A program made the position numbers and the translations under genes. Below, piece by piece: positions 28,454 through 36,272 of a stretch of 64,000 bases of DNA. The stretch spans positions 1-64,000 of the forward strand of contig NZ_LACH01000009.1 in the NCBI RefSeq assembly GCF_000968015.1, written 5' to 3'. The notes below the pieces were generated by a model. It saw nothing but the letters and a program-made list of their open reading frames with translations, was not told where the DNA came from and made no database searches. This DNA comes from Pseudomonas fluorescens. Lineage in GTDB: Bacteria > Pseudomonadota > Gammaproteobacteria > Pseudomonadales > Pseudomonadaceae. Within the stretch, counting starts at the first letter, position 1. The number at the start of each line of letters is the position of its first letter.

Positions 28454-29425
28454 TCACAACCACCCGGATTTCTTGAAGCTCGCCCACAAACTCACACAAC
28501 CCACGGTAATAAACCCCAACACCCCGAAATACCCGTAATGCCAACTCAACTCCGGCATGTTCTGGAAGTTCATCCCGTAAATCCCCGCCACCGCCGTCGG
28601 GAACGCCAGAATTGCCGCCCAGGCCGCAAACTTGCGCTGCACCACGCTTTGGCGTGACGCCTCCAGCAACACTCCAACCTCAATGGTCTGGCTGGCAATG
28701 TCCGCCAGGGTCGTCAGGTCTTCCATCTGTCGTGTCACATGGATCTGCACATCGCGAAAGTACGGGCGCATGTTCTTGTCGATAAACGGGAAACTCAGCT
28801 TCTGCAATTCTTCACCGATCTCCACCATCGGCGCCGCAAACCGGCGCAAACGCAGTACATCGCGGCGCAGACTGTGGAGTTTTTGAATGTCGCGCTCGTT
28901 CAGGGAGCTACACATGACATTGCGTTCCAGCTCATCGATCTCTGCGTGGATCGCTTCGCCCATGGGCTGGTAGTTTTCGATCACGAAGTCGAGGATGGCA
29001 TAGAGTACGAAATCTTCCCCGTGCTCCAGCAACAGCGGACGCGCCTCACAGCGCTGTCGGACATGGGCGTAGGACGCCGAGTGACCGTTGCGTGCGGTAA
29101 TGATGTAACCATTGCCGGCAAAGATATGAGTTTCGATGAACTGCAGCTTGCCTTCATGCCGGATCGGCGAATACGTGACGATGAACAGCGCGTCGCCGAA
29201 GGTTTCCAGTTTCGGTCGACTGTGTTTTTCCAGGGCGTCTTCGATGGCCAGTTCGTGCAGGTTGAACTGGCGTTGCAGATTGAACAGCTCCTGGGCGTTC
29301 GGCTCTTCAAGGCCGATCCAGACAAAGTGGCCAGGCTTCGCCGCCCAGGCAGCGCCTTCGTCAAGGGTGATATTGGTGACTTTCTTACCAGCGCTATAAA
29401 CCGCAGCAGCAACAACTCTACCCAT
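28454..29425 (-). CDS. corA: CorA family magnesium/divalent cation transporter
   Basis: A 323-aa inner-membrane channel. A large cytoplasmic N-terminal domain (PGHFVWIGLEEPN, EHSRPKLE-like EKHSRPKLETFGDALFIV) precedes a long helix and two C-terminal membrane helices. The signature YGMNF with FQNMPE forms the pore entrance. Pentameric CorA channels carry magnesium, with cobalt and nickel as lesser substrates; zinc exporters of the ZntB branch are the alternative. Start at 29425 with a weak ribosome-binding site. Confidence 0.9.
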   Translation of the reverse strand: MGRVVAAAVYSAGKKVTNITLDEGAAWAAKPGHFVWIGLEEPNAQELFNLQRQFNLHELAIEDALEKHSRPKLETFGDALFIVTYSPIRHEGKLQFIETHIFAGNGYIITARNGHSASYAHVRQRCEARPLLLEHGEDFVLYAILDFVIENYQPMGEAIHAEIDELERNVMCSSLNERDIQKLHSLRRDVLRLRRFAAPMVEIGEELQKLSFPFIDKNMRPYFRDVQIHVTRQMEDLTTLADIASQTIEVGVLLEASRQSVVQRKFAAWAAILAFPTAVAGIYGMNFQNMPELSWHYGYFGVLGFITVGCVSLWASFKKSGWL

Positions 29426-29560
29426 GATAGTGATTCACTTCTTATTGGCAGCTTTCTATTAGCAAAGATGGCAGTGGCAGGCAGTCTCCAGCTTAGCCCT
29501 GTCTACTGCTTGAGAGTCAGTGAAATCTGCGGGGTTCGTAGGCAAAAACTCGCAGGCAAA

Positions 29561-29587
29561 AGAAAACCCGCACAAGGCGGGTTTCTT
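29561..29587 (-). terminator. Rho-independent terminator after plsC-like gene
   Basis: On the minus strand, AACCCGCCTTGTGCGGGTT followed by TTCTTTT, one base after the acyltransferase stop codon. Confidence 0.8.
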
Positions 29588-30310
29588 CTACGCGGCTTGC
29601 AGTTGCCGATCCATCGAAGCGATGCACTCGCGCATCTGCTCGCGGCACTGTGCAATCAGTAGCGGCATGTCATCCAGGCTCAATCCAGCCGTAGGAATCG
29701 CCGGTAACGAGCGGATCAGAATCTTCCCACTGCGCCAACGGTTCAATCGCATGTGTTTAACGTAACTGCTGACACACACCGGAACAATCGGCACGCCGGC
29801 GGCAATGGCCATTTGAAAGGCGCCTTTCTTGAACGGCAGCAACTCTTCGCCCAGGTTGCGCGTGCCTTCCGGGAAGACCCAGATCGAAGTGTCTTCATTC
29901 TGCAGCGTGTGGGTAGTGGTCAGCATCGACTGGCGCGCTCTCTGCGCATTGCCGCGATCGATCAGCACATTGCCCGCCAGCCAGAACAACTGACCAAACA
30001 GCGGCACCCACTTCAGACTCTTCTTGCCGATACACACGGTGCGGCGGGGCACCACGTTGCCGAACACAAACAGGTCGTAGTTGGACTGGTGGTTGGCGAT
30101 GATCACGCAGCTGTCAGGTTTATCCATCAGCGGTCCGACTTCAGCCTTTACCCGCAGACGCAAAATGCACATCGCCGGCCATGCATAAAGACGCGCGCAC
30201 AATCGGCTGTTGTCCGGATTGAACGGTCGGCACAGGCCGAGCATCACCCCAAGCACACCGGCCAGAATAAAGTGCAGGCCCATCAATAACATACGAAACA
30301 CAAACAGCAT
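29588..30310 (-). CDS. plsC: 1-acyl-sn-glycerol-3-phosphate acyltransferase
   Basis: A 240-aa membrane-associated acyltransferase with an N-terminal helix (MLLMGLHFILAGVLGVMLGL). It has the catalytic NHQSNYD box (His74, Asp79), the acceptor-binding FPEGTR box (146-151) and VPIVPV. It converts lysophosphatidate to phosphatidate in phospholipid synthesis. Pseudomonads have several PlsC paralogues, so this may be an auxiliary copy with its own acyl preference. A strong terminator follows directly. Confidence 0.9.
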   Translation of the reverse strand: MLFVFRMLLMGLHFILAGVLGVMLGLCRPFNPDNSRLCARLYAWPAMCILRLRVKAEVGPLMDKPDSCVIIANHQSNYDLFVFGNVVPRRTVCIGKKSLKWVPLFGQLFWLAGNVLIDRGNAQRARQSMLTTTHTLQNEDTSIWVFPEGTRNLGEELLPFKKGAFQMAIAAGVPIVPVCVSSYVKHMRLNRWRSGKILIRSLPAIPTAGLSLDDMPLLIAQCREQMRECIASMDRQLQAA

Positions 30311-30473
30311 TTACAGGCCCACCGGGACAAAAGGTGGCGCAGTGTACGGATGTGCACTGTTTTCGGCAATTGCCGCTATAGAGGTGGGAGATAGGCGATG
30401 TTTGAGCGCATGTTTCCGACTTATGGGTCAGATGCGATCTAGAGCGGTTGTAGGCTTTTCAACGGAGCGCGAA

Positions 30474-30506
30474 AGAAAAAGCCCGACACGACGGTCGGGC
30501 TTTCGG
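30474..30506 (-). terminator. Rho-independent terminator after the crotonase gene
   Basis: On the minus strand, AAAGCCCGACCGTCGTGTCGGGCTTTTTCTTT (stem GCCCGAC/GTCGGGC) begins 17 bases after the stop codon. Confidence 0.85.
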
Positions 30507-30522
30507 TGCGGCACGTTTGGGT

Positions 30523-31212
30523 TTAAACCGAAAAGTCCTGATCCTGGATGATCGCGTTATCCAGCCTATCCAGCAGCGCCTTGCGCACTTTGAGCTTGGT
30601 GTTCTTGTGAGCGGTCATGTTGATCTTCTTCAACTGACGAGCCGCCGCCAGCGCCGCGCCTTGCAGCTCTTCGGCCGACACCACCAGGTCGAGGAAACCG
30701 GCATCCACGGCACTTTGCGGATTGAACATCTCGGCGTTGATCACAGAGCGGTGGAACGCCGACTTACGCAGACGATCACGGGCCAGTTCGATACCGGCGT
30801 GGTGCATGGTCATGCCGATCTGCACTTCGTTCAGGCCAATGGTGAACGGGCCGTCGACACCAATGCGGTAATCCACCGACAACAACAGGAACGCGCCCTT
30901 GGCCACCGCATGCCCAGGGCACGCCACGATCACCGGGAACGGGTGCGCCAACAGACGGCGGGCCAGCGTCGAACCGGCAGTCACTAGCGCCACGGCTTCT
31001 TTAGGGCCGGAGGTCATCACTTTCAAGTCATAACCGCCCGACAGCATCCCGGGCGTACCGGTAATGATCACCACCGCACGATCAGTCACTGCTTGATCCA
31101 GCGCGGCGTTAAATGCAGCAATCACGTCCGGAGAGATGGCATTGACCTTGCCATTGCTCAAGGTCAGGGTCGCGATACCGTCTTCGAGATGGTAAGAAAT
31201 CAACTCACTCAT
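30523..31212 (-). CDS. Crotonase/enoyl-CoA hydratase family protein
   Basis: A 229-aa crotonase-fold protein. Oxyanion-hole motifs are MLSGGYDLKVM (usual A/S-G-x-D-L pattern) and GHAVAKGAFLLLSVDYRIG. The usual catalytic glutamate region reads NEVQIGMTM, so Glu is present in one position only, and isomerase or thioesterase-type chemistry cannot be excluded. AAAGGAATAGCGTC precedes the ATG. It stands alone with its own terminator. Confidence 0.85.
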   Translation of the reverse strand: MSELISYHLEDGIATLTLSNGKVNAISPDVIAAFNAALDQAVTDRAVVIITGTPGMLSGGYDLKVMTSGPKEAVALVTAGSTLARRLLAHPFPVIVACPGHAVAKGAFLLLSVDYRIGVDGPFTIGLNEVQIGMTMHHAGIELARDRLRKSAFHRSVINAEMFNPQSAVDAGFLDLVVSAEELQGAALAAARQLKKINMTAHKNTKLKVRKALLDRLDNAIIQDQDFSV

Positions 31213-31276
31213 GACGCTATTCCTTTCAATAAAGTAGCGCAGACGTTACCCACCGCCGCAGGCCAGGTAAAGCGCC

Positions 31277-31426
31277 GTGACTGACCGCCCAGTCACCCTT
31301 TCCCCGCCCGGCAAGCGTCGCCCGCCACGCCAGCCGCGCATTCCCTTCTATATAGAGGAGGGCGCGAAGCCGGAGATTGGCGGGTTTGCCATGGACTGGA
31401 ACCTGCTCGAACGACTGAAACGCTAA
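31277..31426 (+). CDS. Possible 49-aa basic protein
   Basis: Starting with GTG at 31277 (an in-frame stop lies 6 bases upstream) the frame encodes an Arg/Pro-rich N-terminal part (SPPGKRRPPRQPRIPFYIEE) and ends FAMDWNLLERLKR. Third codon positions are strongly G/C as in the neighbouring genes, which argues for a real gene. CAGGTAAAGCGCC is a weak ribosome-binding site. It lies between the crotonase gene and tRNA-Ser. Function unknown. Confidence 0.45.
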   Translation: MTDRPVTLSPPGKRRPPRQPRIPFYIEEGAKPEIGGFAMDWNLLERLKR

Positions 31427-31452
31427 GCGCATGAAAATTCTGCAAAAAAAGT

Positions 31453-31481
31453 TTGCCATCGGAAAAGCTTTCGACTACATT
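31453..31481 (+). promoter_or_regulatory. Sigma-70 promoter of tRNA-Ser
   Basis: TTGCCA (31453-31458) and TACATT (31476-31481) are separated by 17 bases, with a GC-rich discriminator GCGCGCC downstream as in stable RNA promoters. The tRNA starts 38 bases after the -10. Confidence 0.7.
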
Positions 31482-31519
31482 AGCGCGCCTCGACAGACAG
31501 AACTTGTTTGACGAGATAC

Positions 31520-31609
31520 GGTGAAGTGTCCGAGTGGCTTAAGGAGCACGCCTGGAAAGTGTGTATACAAGAAATTGTATCGAGAGTTCGAATCTCTCCT
31601 TCACCGCCA
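31520..31609 (+). tRNA. tRNA-Ser (anticodon GGA)
   Basis: A class II tRNA: acceptor stem GGTGAAG/CTTCACC, D-arm with GAGTGGCTTAAGG, anticodon loop CTGGAAA with GGA reading UCC/UCU, a long variable arm (TGTGTATACAAGAAATTGTA region), T-arm GAGAGTTCGAATCTCTC, discriminator G and encoded CCA. The 90-base length includes CCA. Confidence 0.96.
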
Positions 31610-31623
31610 AATTCGATGTAACC

Positions 31624-31657
31624 AAAACCCCTGATTTCGAGAGAAGTCAGGGGTTTT
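31624..31657 (+). terminator. Terminator after tRNA-Ser
   Basis: AAAACCCCTGA and TCAGGGGTTTT form an 11-base-pair stem around TTTCGAGAGAAG, followed by GTGG. The tail has only the T of the stem. Confidence 0.7.
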
Positions 31658-31937
31658 GTGGTTTCTGGCGTCTGGATTTTGTGGATGGCAATGTTATTGA
31701 CCCAAGCCCATCGGCGAAGACGCTTCTGAAATTCATGTAGGACGGCTGACAGGCATGTGGGAAGTAATGCTGGAAAGCCAGGTAGCTGGGTGCTTTCATA
31801 GGTTTCGGCACCTGACACGAGCCGTTTCGTGAGGGGTATTCGCGTTGCGCCTTTAGGGTACAAAATGAATCAACAGCAAGGCACATGACGCGGCCTATTA
31901 TCTGGAAGGACGAACGCACGTTATGCAGGAATTCACC

Positions 31938-32120
31938 ATGGAACAGGCCGAACTGGAAAAGGTTCACGTGGAGATCGTCAAGCTGATGGCCGAGCAGCGC
32001 AAGCTGAACGCCGAGGCCGGGAAGATGACCCGTGAAACTTTTTGGTATCCGGTGGCTGTAGCGACTGGGTTGATTGGCACGGTGGCCATTGTCACTGCAG
32101 TGTTGATCAAGCTGCTCTAA
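31938..32120 (+). CDS. Small coiled-coil membrane protein, 60 aa
   Basis: An N-terminal charged helix (MEQAELEKVHVEIVKLMAEQ, then RKLNAEAGKM) that may form a coiled coil is followed by one C-terminal membrane helix (YPVAVATGLIGTVAIVTAVL). I prefer the ATG at 31938, with GCAGGAATTCACC before it, over the ATG at 31923. Proteins of this shape are common in Pseudomonas and have no known role. The serine hydrolase gene follows 41 bases later. Confidence 0.7.
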   Translation: MEQAELEKVHVEIVKLMAEQRKLNAEAGKMTRETFWYPVAVATGLIGTVAIVTAVLIKLL

Positions 32121-32161
32121 CCTGTTGGACTGCCCAAACCCCCTCGAATGGAATCGACACT

Positions 32162-33499
32162 ATGTCTCACCCTCGCGCCGCTTTCCGCCGCATCGCTATT
32201 TCCCTCACCGCAGCGCTGATAAGCACCGTCTCCTTATTCGCCACTGCATCCACGAATAAAACTTTCCCGGATGCCATAGCCAGCGACCCCGCAAAACTAG
32301 GCTGGATGGTCGGCTCGCCACCACCTGCAGATCGTACTGTGCGTTTCGAAGATGGCAGCTATTTCCAGTTCCCGGCGATGCGCTGGAGTGTCTCGAACTT
32401 CCGCCAACTGATGCCTACGATCAATGTTTCACGGGGGGGCGGTGCGCCGGTTCCATTGGTATCTGCGCTGCGCAAAGACATCGATGCGATCAGCTTCGTC
32501 CCGCTTGGGGCGAAGGCTCCGATGAACTGGGAGCAATCCCTCGCGGCCACCTACACCGACGGGATTGTGGTGATGCATCGCGGGAAAGTTGTCTACGAGC
32601 GTTACTTTGGCGTGCTGAAGCCTGAAGGCCAGCACGCGGCAATGTCTGTGACCAAGTCCGTGGTCGGCACATTAGGGGCGATGTTGGTGGCGGAAGGGCG
32701 AATCGATGCGAACAAGCGAGTGACCGAATACGTCCCCGAACTGGCGGCTTCCGGGTTTGGCAGCGCCACGGTGCGCCAGGTCCTCGATATGACGACCGCC
32801 CTCAAGTACAGCGAGGACTACGCCGACCCGAACGCTGAGGTCTGGGCTCATGCAAAGGCTGGCAGCCCTCTGCCCAAGCCAAAGGACTACAGCGGTCCGC
32901 GAAGCTACTACGAGTTTTTGCAGACGGTTCAACCGCAAGGCAAACACGGCAGCGCGTTCGGCTACAAGACCGTCAATACCGATGTATTGGGCTGGATCAT
33001 CGCTCGAGCGACCGGTCGCAACGTCGCACAGTTGTTGTCGGAGCGGATCTGGAGCCGTTTGGGGGGCGAGCAGGACGCCTATTTCACGGTGGATTCCATT
33101 GGCACCCCGTTTGCTGGCGGCGGCTTGAACACGGGCTTGCGTGACCTGGCACGGTTTGGCGAGATGTTGCGTAATGACGGCCAGTTCAACGGTCAGCAAA
33201 TCGTGCCCAAAGCGGTGGTTGACGACATCCGTGGCGGCGGCGACAAGCAGGCATTCGCCCAGGCGGGGTACGATTTGTTGAAGGGTTGGAGCTACCGTTC
33301 AATGTGGTGGGTGACCAACAAAGAGGGCGGAGCCTTCATGGCGCGCGGGGTCCATGGGCAACGCATTTATGTCGACCCGAAAGCCGAAATGGTGATTGTT
33401 CGCTACGCCTCCCATCCGGTCGCCAGTAACTCGGCTAATGATCCGGTCACCTTGCCGGCGTTTGATGCGTTGGCTCAACACCTGTCCAGGCTGCCTTGA
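32162..33499 (+). CDS. Exported serine hydrolase (beta-lactamase/NylB-like family)
   Basis: A 445-aa protein with an N-terminal signal sequence (RRIAISLTAALISTVSLFATAS) and a class C beta-lactamase-like domain. The nucleophile motif is SVTK (Ser162, Lys165); YKTVNTD supplies the Tyr-x-Asn-type element; GVHGQRIYVDP is the third motif. The family includes esterases, peptidases and 6-aminohexanoate-dimer hydrolases; WSYRSMWWVTNKEGGAF is typical of this branch. Periplasmic location is predicted. The true substrate is unknown. The start at 32162 has TGGAATCGACACT before it. Confidence 0.87.
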   Translation: MSHPRAAFRRIAISLTAALISTVSLFATASTNKTFPDAIASDPAKLGWMVGSPPPADRTVRFEDGSYFQFPAMRWSVSNFRQLMPTINVSRGGGAPVPLVSALRKDIDAISFVPLGAKAPMNWEQSLAATYTDGIVVMHRGKVVYERYFGVLKPEGQHAAMSVTKSVVGTLGAMLVAEGRIDANKRVTEYVPELAASGFGSATVRQVLDMTTALKYSEDYADPNAEVWAHAKAGSPLPKPKDYSGPRSYYEFLQTVQPQGKHGSAFGYKTVNTDVLGWIIARATGRNVAQLLSERIWSRLGGEQDAYFTVDSIGTPFAGGGLNTGLRDLARFGEMLRNDGQFNGQQIVPKAVVDDIRGGGDKQAFAQAGYDLLKGWSYRSMWWVTNKEGGAFMARGVHGQRIYVDPKAEMVIVRYASHPVASNSANDPVTLPAFDALAQHLSRLP

Positions 33500-33533
33500 G
33501 TCATTATCCCCGGGCCATGAAGAAGGAAATTTA

Positions 33534-33854
33534 ATGATCACCACCACAACCCACACCCTCGAAGGCCGACAAATCACCGCCTATCTGGACATCGTCAGTG
33601 CCGAGTCGGTGCAGGGGGTCAACGTTGTTCGCGATATGTTCGCCGGGATGCGGGATTTTTTCGGTGGGCGCTCTCAGACATTGGAGCGGGCGTTGAAGGA
33701 AGCACGGATTCAGGCAACCGACGAGTTGAAGGAGCGGGCGCGGGCACTTCAGGCTGATGCGGTGGTGGGGCTTGATTATGAGATCAGCATGCCGGCCGGG
33801 AAGGGCGGGATGGTGGTGGTATTTGTGACCGGGACGGCGGTCAAGTTGAGGTGA
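33534..33854 (+). CDS. YbjQ family (heavy-metal-binding-domain-like) protein
   Basis: A 106-aa cytoplasmic protein. AYLDIVSAESVQGVNVVRDM, RSQTLERALKEAR and ALQADAVVGLDYEIS are the conserved blocks of the YbjQ/DUF74 family, small pentamer-forming proteins of unknown function. AAGGAAATTTA precedes the ATG at 33534. It lies 34 bases after the serine hydrolase and could share its transcript. Confidence 0.87.
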   Translation: MITTTTHTLEGRQITAYLDIVSAESVQGVNVVRDMFAGMRDFFGGRSQTLERALKEARIQATDELKERARALQADAVVGLDYEISMPAGKGGMVVVFVTGTAVKLR

Positions 33855-34001
33855 ATGTGGTCACTAGGCCGTTCGTCGGGGATGCAACATTCTGAACTAC
33901 AAGTCCAGTCATGACTGACTAGTCTCAAAAGCGTTGAAGGTCGATATTTTTCGGGCAAATAGGGCTTGCCGGTGTCGACCCTTTTTTGAGAGGGGAAAGG
34001 T

Positions 34002-34190
34002 ATGGCTGATTCGTATATCGAAGACGACGGGTCTGAGTTTCCGATCAACAATTGCGTGCAGTGTGGTCAAGCGGAGTATGTGTCGGGCTTTGGTGAAGAC
34101 CGGACCCAGGTCGCCAAATTGAAATCCAAGGCGCCCCGAACCGAAAAGGCGAAATTCTTGCCCAAGAGGATGCCGTCTTCCAGGAAGTAA
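34002..34190 (+). CDS. Small protein with CxxC motif, 62 aa
   Basis: The acidic N-terminus (MADSYIEDDGSEFPINNCVQ) contains CVQC, and the C-terminal third is very basic (KLKSKAPRTEKAKFLPKRMP). A strong ribosome-binding site (GAGGGGAAAGG) and a following terminator support a real gene. I do not recognise it. The single CxxC could bind metal in a dimer. Confidence 0.55.
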   Translation: MADSYIEDDGSEFPINNCVQCGQAEYVSGFGEDRTQVAKLKSKAPRTEKAKFLPKRMPSSRK

Positions 34191-34203
34191 CCGTCAACCG
34201 GAC

Positions 34204-34232
34204 ACCCCCGCCATTGAGCGGGGTTTTTATTT
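34204..34232 (+). terminator. Rho-independent terminator after the CxxC protein
   Basis: CCCCGCCATTGAGCGGGG followed by TTTTTATTTT. Confidence 0.8.
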
Positions 34233-34520
34233 TCACAAGGTCGGCTGTTGGGATTTGGACTACAGATGCACAACTCACTGTGGGTGTTTTTTTTCACAAA
34301 CTTTTCACACCTGCCTACGTAGGCTCAACTCATCCGTTAGAAAGCAATACCTGGCCCGTTCCCCAGCGGGCTTTTTTTTGCCTGTCATAAAACCTTTTCC
34401 AAAATCGCTGTCCAACCGTCGCCTATTGCGAGGTTGTGCCCGTGCGTGTCTGGACTTTGTCTCCTCTAAAGCATTCAATCTCGTCCCTTTCGGTTACCCC
34501 CTTTTTTTGAGGTTCTTGTC
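34233..34520. other. Intergenic region with two further terminator-like hairpins
   Basis: No credible gene. ACTCACTGTGGGT plus GTTTTTTTT (34271-34292) and GCCCGTTCCCCAGCGGGC plus eight T (34354-34379) are both plus-strand terminator-like. Between them lies the palindrome GCCTACGTAGGC. A short transcript may start and end here; otherwise these are remnants. Confidence 0.4.
34354..34379 (+). terminator. Rho-independent terminator upstream of the first glycine-zipper gene
   Basis: GCCCG and CGGGC stem with loop TTCCCCAG, followed by eight T. No coding gene ends just before it. Confidence 0.7.
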
Positions 34521-34892
34521 ATGCGTTTAACACTGCCTGCTCTGGTTATGGGGCTTTTGGTTGCTCAAGGTGCGATGGCTGCGGGTGATGGCACTGCCGC
34601 CATCGGTGGTGGTTTGGGTGGCGCGCTGGGTAATGTGGTCGGCCAGAGCATGGGCGGCAGCACCGGTGCAGCGATTGGTGCTGGTGTAGCGGGCGCGGCC
34701 GGCAGTGCGGTTGCAGCACGCAAAGGCAGCCGCACTAAAGCAGCCATTGGCGGTGGTGTCGGCGCGGCCGGCGGTTCGATCATCGGCAACAGCCTGGGCG
34801 GCAGGACCGGTTCCACAATCGGCGCAGGCTTGGGCGGCGCATTGGGCGGCGGCGTGGGCAGCAACCTGGCCAAAGGTCACAAGCGTCACTGA
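34521..34892 (+). CDS. Exported glycine-zipper protein (copy 1)
   Basis: A 123-aa protein with a signal peptide (MRLTLPALVMGLLVAQGAMA) and repeated glycine-zipper segments of the GGxxGxxxG type (IGGGLGGALGNVVGQSMGG, TGAAIGAGVAGAAGSAVAA, and so on), ending KGHKRH. Glycine zippers pack as membrane helices, so this may sit in the envelope. It is a paralogue of the next gene, which follows after 183 bases, and each has its own terminator. TTTGAGGTTCTTGTC precedes the ATG. Function unknown. Confidence 0.8.
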   Translation: MRLTLPALVMGLLVAQGAMAAGDGTAAIGGGLGGALGNVVGQSMGGSTGAAIGAGVAGAAGSAVAARKGSRTKAAIGGGVGAAGGSIIGNSLGGRTGSTIGAGLGGALGGGVGSNLAKGHKRH

Positions 34893-34909
34893 TCCTTATT
34901 GATCAGCTC

Positions 34910-34941
34910 AAAAAGCCCGGCTTGATGCCGGGCTTTTTGTA
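34910..34941 (+). terminator. Rho-independent terminator after glycine-zipper copy 1
   Basis: AAAAAGCCCGGCTTGATGCCGGGCTTTTTG: stem GCCCGGC/GCCGGGC followed by TTTTTG. Confidence 0.9.
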
Positions 34942-35075
34942 TCTGGATATTTCTTCTTCACGCTCTTTGCCTCTACCGTTGTCCAACAATCAGCGCTGGT
35001 GTGATGAAAAAGCTAGACTCACGCCATCCGTAACGCGTTCTCTTACCCCCGATACGGAATTTAGAGGTTCATATC

Positions 35076-35504
35076 ATGCGTTTGACATTGTCCACGTTGT
35101 TTCTGGGACTTTTGGTCGCTCAAGGTGCAATGGCCGCCGGTGACGGCACCGCTGCAGTTGGCGGTGGTATTGGCGGTGCGCTAGGTAACGTGGTCGGCCA
35201 GCAAATGGGCGGCAGCACAGGTGCCGCGATTGGCGCCGGCGTAGGCGGCGCGGCAGGTAGCGCGGTCGGCGCGAACAAAGGCAGTCGCACAGAAGCGGCT
35301 ATTGGCGGTGGTCTGGGGTCGGCCGGTGGCTCGGTGATCGGCAACAGCCTGGGCGGCAAGACCGGTTCCACCATCGGTGCAGGCCTGGGCGGCGCGGCCG
35401 GTGGGGCAGTAGGCAACAACTTGGGTAACGATAGCGGCAGTTCGCACTCCGGTAGCGGCCACAATCATAAGCATAAAAATAAGCACAGAAACAAACATCA
35501 CTGA
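35076..35504 (+). CDS. Exported glycine-zipper protein (copy 2) with His/Lys-rich tail
   Basis: A 142-aa paralogue of the preceding gene, with a signal peptide (MRLTLSTLFLGLLVAQGAMA) and the same glycine-zipper series. It differs by a C-terminal tail rich in Ser, His, Lys and Asn (SGSGHNHKHKNKHRNKHH), which copy 1 lacks apart from KGHKRH. The tail could bind metal ions or anionic surfaces. TTTAGAGGTTCATATC precedes the ATG. The pair looks like an old tandem duplication, with scattered silent differences. Confidence 0.8.
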   Translation: MRLTLSTLFLGLLVAQGAMAAGDGTAAVGGGIGGALGNVVGQQMGGSTGAAIGAGVGGAAGSAVGANKGSRTEAAIGGGLGSAGGSVIGNSLGGKTGSTIGAGLGGAAGGAVGNNLGNDSGSSHSGSGHNHKHKNKHRNKHH

Positions 35505-35526
35505 TTCGTCATTGAGTCACAGCAGA

Positions 35527-35552
35527 AACCCGGCCTAGCGCCGGGTTTTTTC
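35527..35552 (+). terminator. Rho-independent terminator after glycine-zipper copy 2
   Basis: AACCCGGCCTAGCGCCGGGTT followed by TTTTCG. Confidence 0.9.
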
Positions 35553-35632
35553 GTTTCTGGACCAGGACTCTGGAACGTTTGGTCGTGGGCCGCCTCGAAC
35601 TTCATACACCCCAGAATGTTGTGAGGCATGCC

Positions 35633-35821
35633 ATGACTCCTGAAACCGAAGGCAAGGAAGAAAAAGGCCCGAGCGGGCTTCCGTTCATTAACGATCCGGG
35701 AAACGAAGACCCAGGCTCACTGATGGATGACGCAACGGTACCGCTCAATGATTCCGATGATGCAGGCGATGTCGGAAATATAGAGTTCGAAGACGAGGAA
35801 GAGGATGAGGACGAAGATTGA
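35633..35821 (+). CDS. Very acidic small protein, 62 aa
   Basis: MTPETEGKEEKGPSGLPFIN followed by a stretch of Asp and Glu ending EDEEEDEDED. It is probably disordered. GTGAGGCATGCC precedes the ATG at 35633. It is followed in the same direction by another acidic small gene. I do not recognise a family. Confidence 0.6.
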   Translation: MTPETEGKEEKGPSGLPFINDPGNEDPGSLMDDATVPLNDSDDAGDVGNIEFEDEEEDEDED

Positions 35822-35895
35822 CCCTGCTGTGCGACGGACTCGACCGATCGTCTCTCTGATCGAACGCATTGCAGAGCCCAATCCTCGAAACTTCA

Positions 35896-35914
35896 GGGCC
35901 TGCTTTTCAGGCCC
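35896..35914 (+). promoter_or_regulatory. Hairpin just before a ribosome-binding site
   Basis: GGGCCTG-CTTTT-CAGGCCC forms a 7-base-pair stem directly before GAGAGGTGCTTT and the ATG at 35930. It has no T tail, so it is a leader hairpin rather than a terminator. It might affect translation or mRNA stability. Confidence 0.4.
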
Positions 35915-35929
35915 CTCGAGAGGTGCTTT

Positions 35930-36142
35930 ATGAACGCTGATCCGAAAGACTCCGACATCGACGATACCCCCGAATATCCGCTGCCTTCACCGACCAATCC
36001 CCTGAGTCGTGATCAACGTCCGCCTGATGACGACACTGCTGTGGAGCAGTTGCCGTCTGAAGAAGTGACGCGTGGGGATGTTGAAACTCACCCCGATGAC
36101 CCGGACATTGCCGGAGAAGACGGCTCAAACGAACCGAGCTGA
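35930..36142 (+). CDS. Acidic, proline-rich small protein, 70 aa
   Basis: MNADPKDSDIDDTPEYPLPS continues with many Asp, Glu and Pro; it is predicted to be disordered and soluble. GAGAGGTGCTTT precedes the ATG. It converges with the toxin/immunity locus. Function unknown; comparable acidic proteins occur in many Pseudomonas genomes. Confidence 0.6.
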   Translation: MNADPKDSDIDDTPEYPLPSPTNPLSRDQRPPDDDTAVEQLPSEEVTRGDVETHPDDPDIAGEDGSNEPS

Positions 36143-36272
36143 ACATACGCTGTGACGTAGCGACGCTCGTCGATTGTGCAGCACCTTTAAAAAGCGCTTT
36201 TTCATCACTTGCCATTGAACGCCATCAATGACTTTTATGTCTTGGGTAATTTTAGGCAGATATAAGTCGGAC

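Noticed and set aside
31480..31863. Minus-strand 127-aa open frame across tRNA-Ser
   Set aside because: It is antisense to the tRNA (the typical GEGEIRTLDT artefact) and has no ribosome-binding site.
31520..31922. Possible genomic island integrated at tRNA-Ser
   Set aside because: No integrase and no second copy of the tRNA end is visible within the window; the genes after it look ordinary.
36189..36202. Perfect palindrome AAAAAGCGCTTTTT
   Set aside because: Too short and without a loop to act as a terminator, and not repeated elsewhere in the window; left as unexplained.
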